Shown in pieces: positions 34,502-34,787 of a DNA stretch of 34,787 nt. The DNA is taken from positions 1-34,787 of the IMG/VR virus record IMGVR_UViG_3300044701_000357; one strand, 5' to 3'. How positions within the stretch are numbered: the first letter of the stretch is position 1; each line of letters opens with the position of its first letter. The position numbers were made by a program, and so were the translations under genes. The notes beneath the pieces are model-generated. The model searched no databases. It was not told where the DNA came from and saw only the letters and a list, made by a program, of their open reading frames with translations. The DNA is from a virus.

Positions 34502-34787
34502 ATGTTTGATCTGCTCAGTGGCGGTTTACTTGGCTCCATCTTCGGTGGCTTGTTCAGGCTTGCCCCTGAAGTCTTAAAGTTCTTGGACAAAAAGAACGAA
34601 CGCCAGCATGAACTGAGTATGTTCCAACTTCAGACTGATCTTGAGAAAATGCGCGGTGAGTTCAAGATGGAGGAGAAGTATGTTGACTACAGCGTTCAGC
34701 AGCTTGATACCATCAAAAGCGCGTTTCAAGAGCAGGCTGAAACGGCTAAAGCAGCGGGTTGGTTTGTGGCTGCTATCTCGGCGTTGG
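34502..34787 (+). CDS. Membrane/coiled-coil protein, holin-like region, truncated at window edge
   Basis: Starts at ATG 34502, three bases after the preceding stop, and runs off the right edge. MFDLLSGGLLGSIFGGLFRL has a glycine-rich hydrophobic segment; then APEVLKFLDKKNERQHELSM and a coiled coil (FQLQTDLEKMRGEFKMEEKY); a second hydrophobic segment begins at AAGWFVAAISAL. I associate this 'GGLLGxxFGGxFRLAPEVLKxxDxKxERxHE' start with phage proteins in the lysis neighbourhood that are often called holins. The C-terminus is missing. Confidence 0.75.
   Translation, partial: MFDLLSGGLLGSIFGGLFRLAPEVLKFLDKKNERQHELSMFQLQTDLEKMRGEFKMEEKYVDYSVQQLDTIKSAFQEQAETAKAAGWFVAAISAL

Noticed and set aside
1-34787. 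Lysogeny module (integrase, attachment site, CI-type repressor)
   Set aside because: HTH proteins are present, but no integrase, no tRNA-derived attachment core and no divergent repressor pair are visible in this window.
1-34787. tRNA genes
   Set aside because: No cloverleaf with a CCA-compatible end and conserved TTCRA arm was found by eye in the intergenic stretches, although a dedicated tRNA search was not possible.

Overview
The window is an internal piece of a tailed double-stranded DNA phage genome (class Caudoviricetes). It is podovirus-like: there is a complete terminase–portal–scaffold–capsid–adaptor–fibre series but no tape-measure protein, tail tube or sheath. Both ends cut through genes, and no polymerase, primase, integrase or endolysin is visible, so the genome continues on both sides. 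Ribosome binding sites of the AGGAG type and sigma70-like promoters suggest a Gram-negative host. The protein set resembles uncultured aquatic phages, but the host cannot be named from this sequence.

Layout. (1) 1-10533, minus strand: a tightly packed early-type operon of about 27 genes, many joined by ATGA stop/start overlaps, apparently driven by an extended -10 promoter at 10623-10650. It carries three HTH proteins, a DUF3310 protein, a VRR-NUC nuclease, a DUF3150 / MoxR-type AAA+ / VWA-metallopeptidase chaperone island followed by two large unknown proteins, a DUF2591 protein and many very small proteins, including several under 60 residues. (2) 10534-11322: about 790 bases without a gene, holding clustered GAACGTT motifs, an AT-rich tract, an 18-bp-arm palindrome overlapping a plus-strand promoter, a terminator and two 27-bp direct repeats; this is the best replication-origin or control-region candidate. 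(3) 11323-13346, minus strand: three single-gene transcription cassettes, each with its own terminator and a promoter of identical geometry; two of the genes are paralogues. (4) 13455-34787, plus strand: the late morphogenesis operon. Its order is terminase small and large subunits, P22-like portal, GroES-like protein, scaffold, HK97-fold (Mu gpT-like) capsid, an HNH endonuclease with its own terminator and promoter, a structured RNA leader, small structural and small basic proteins, an endonuclease VII, two adaptor proteins, a DUF115 protein, repeat-rich tail proteins, an S74-chaperone tail fibre, a ParB-like protein and membrane proteins of the lysis region.

How it may work together. The minus-strand operon would take over the host early; the plus-strand operon builds the virion. 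The most striking observation joins the two: a 335-residue early-operon protein (4423-5430) begins with nearly the same 24-residue segment as the major capsid protein (20953-21861), and about half of the identical residues use different codons, which argues for selection on the peptide. That gene lies directly downstream of the AAA+/VWA chaperone pair, so a capsid-directed chaperone or quality-control function is an attractive but untested idea. Two further candidates for new biology are the pseudoknot-capable RNA at 22583-22641 and the repeated promoter cassettes at 11.3-13.3 kb.
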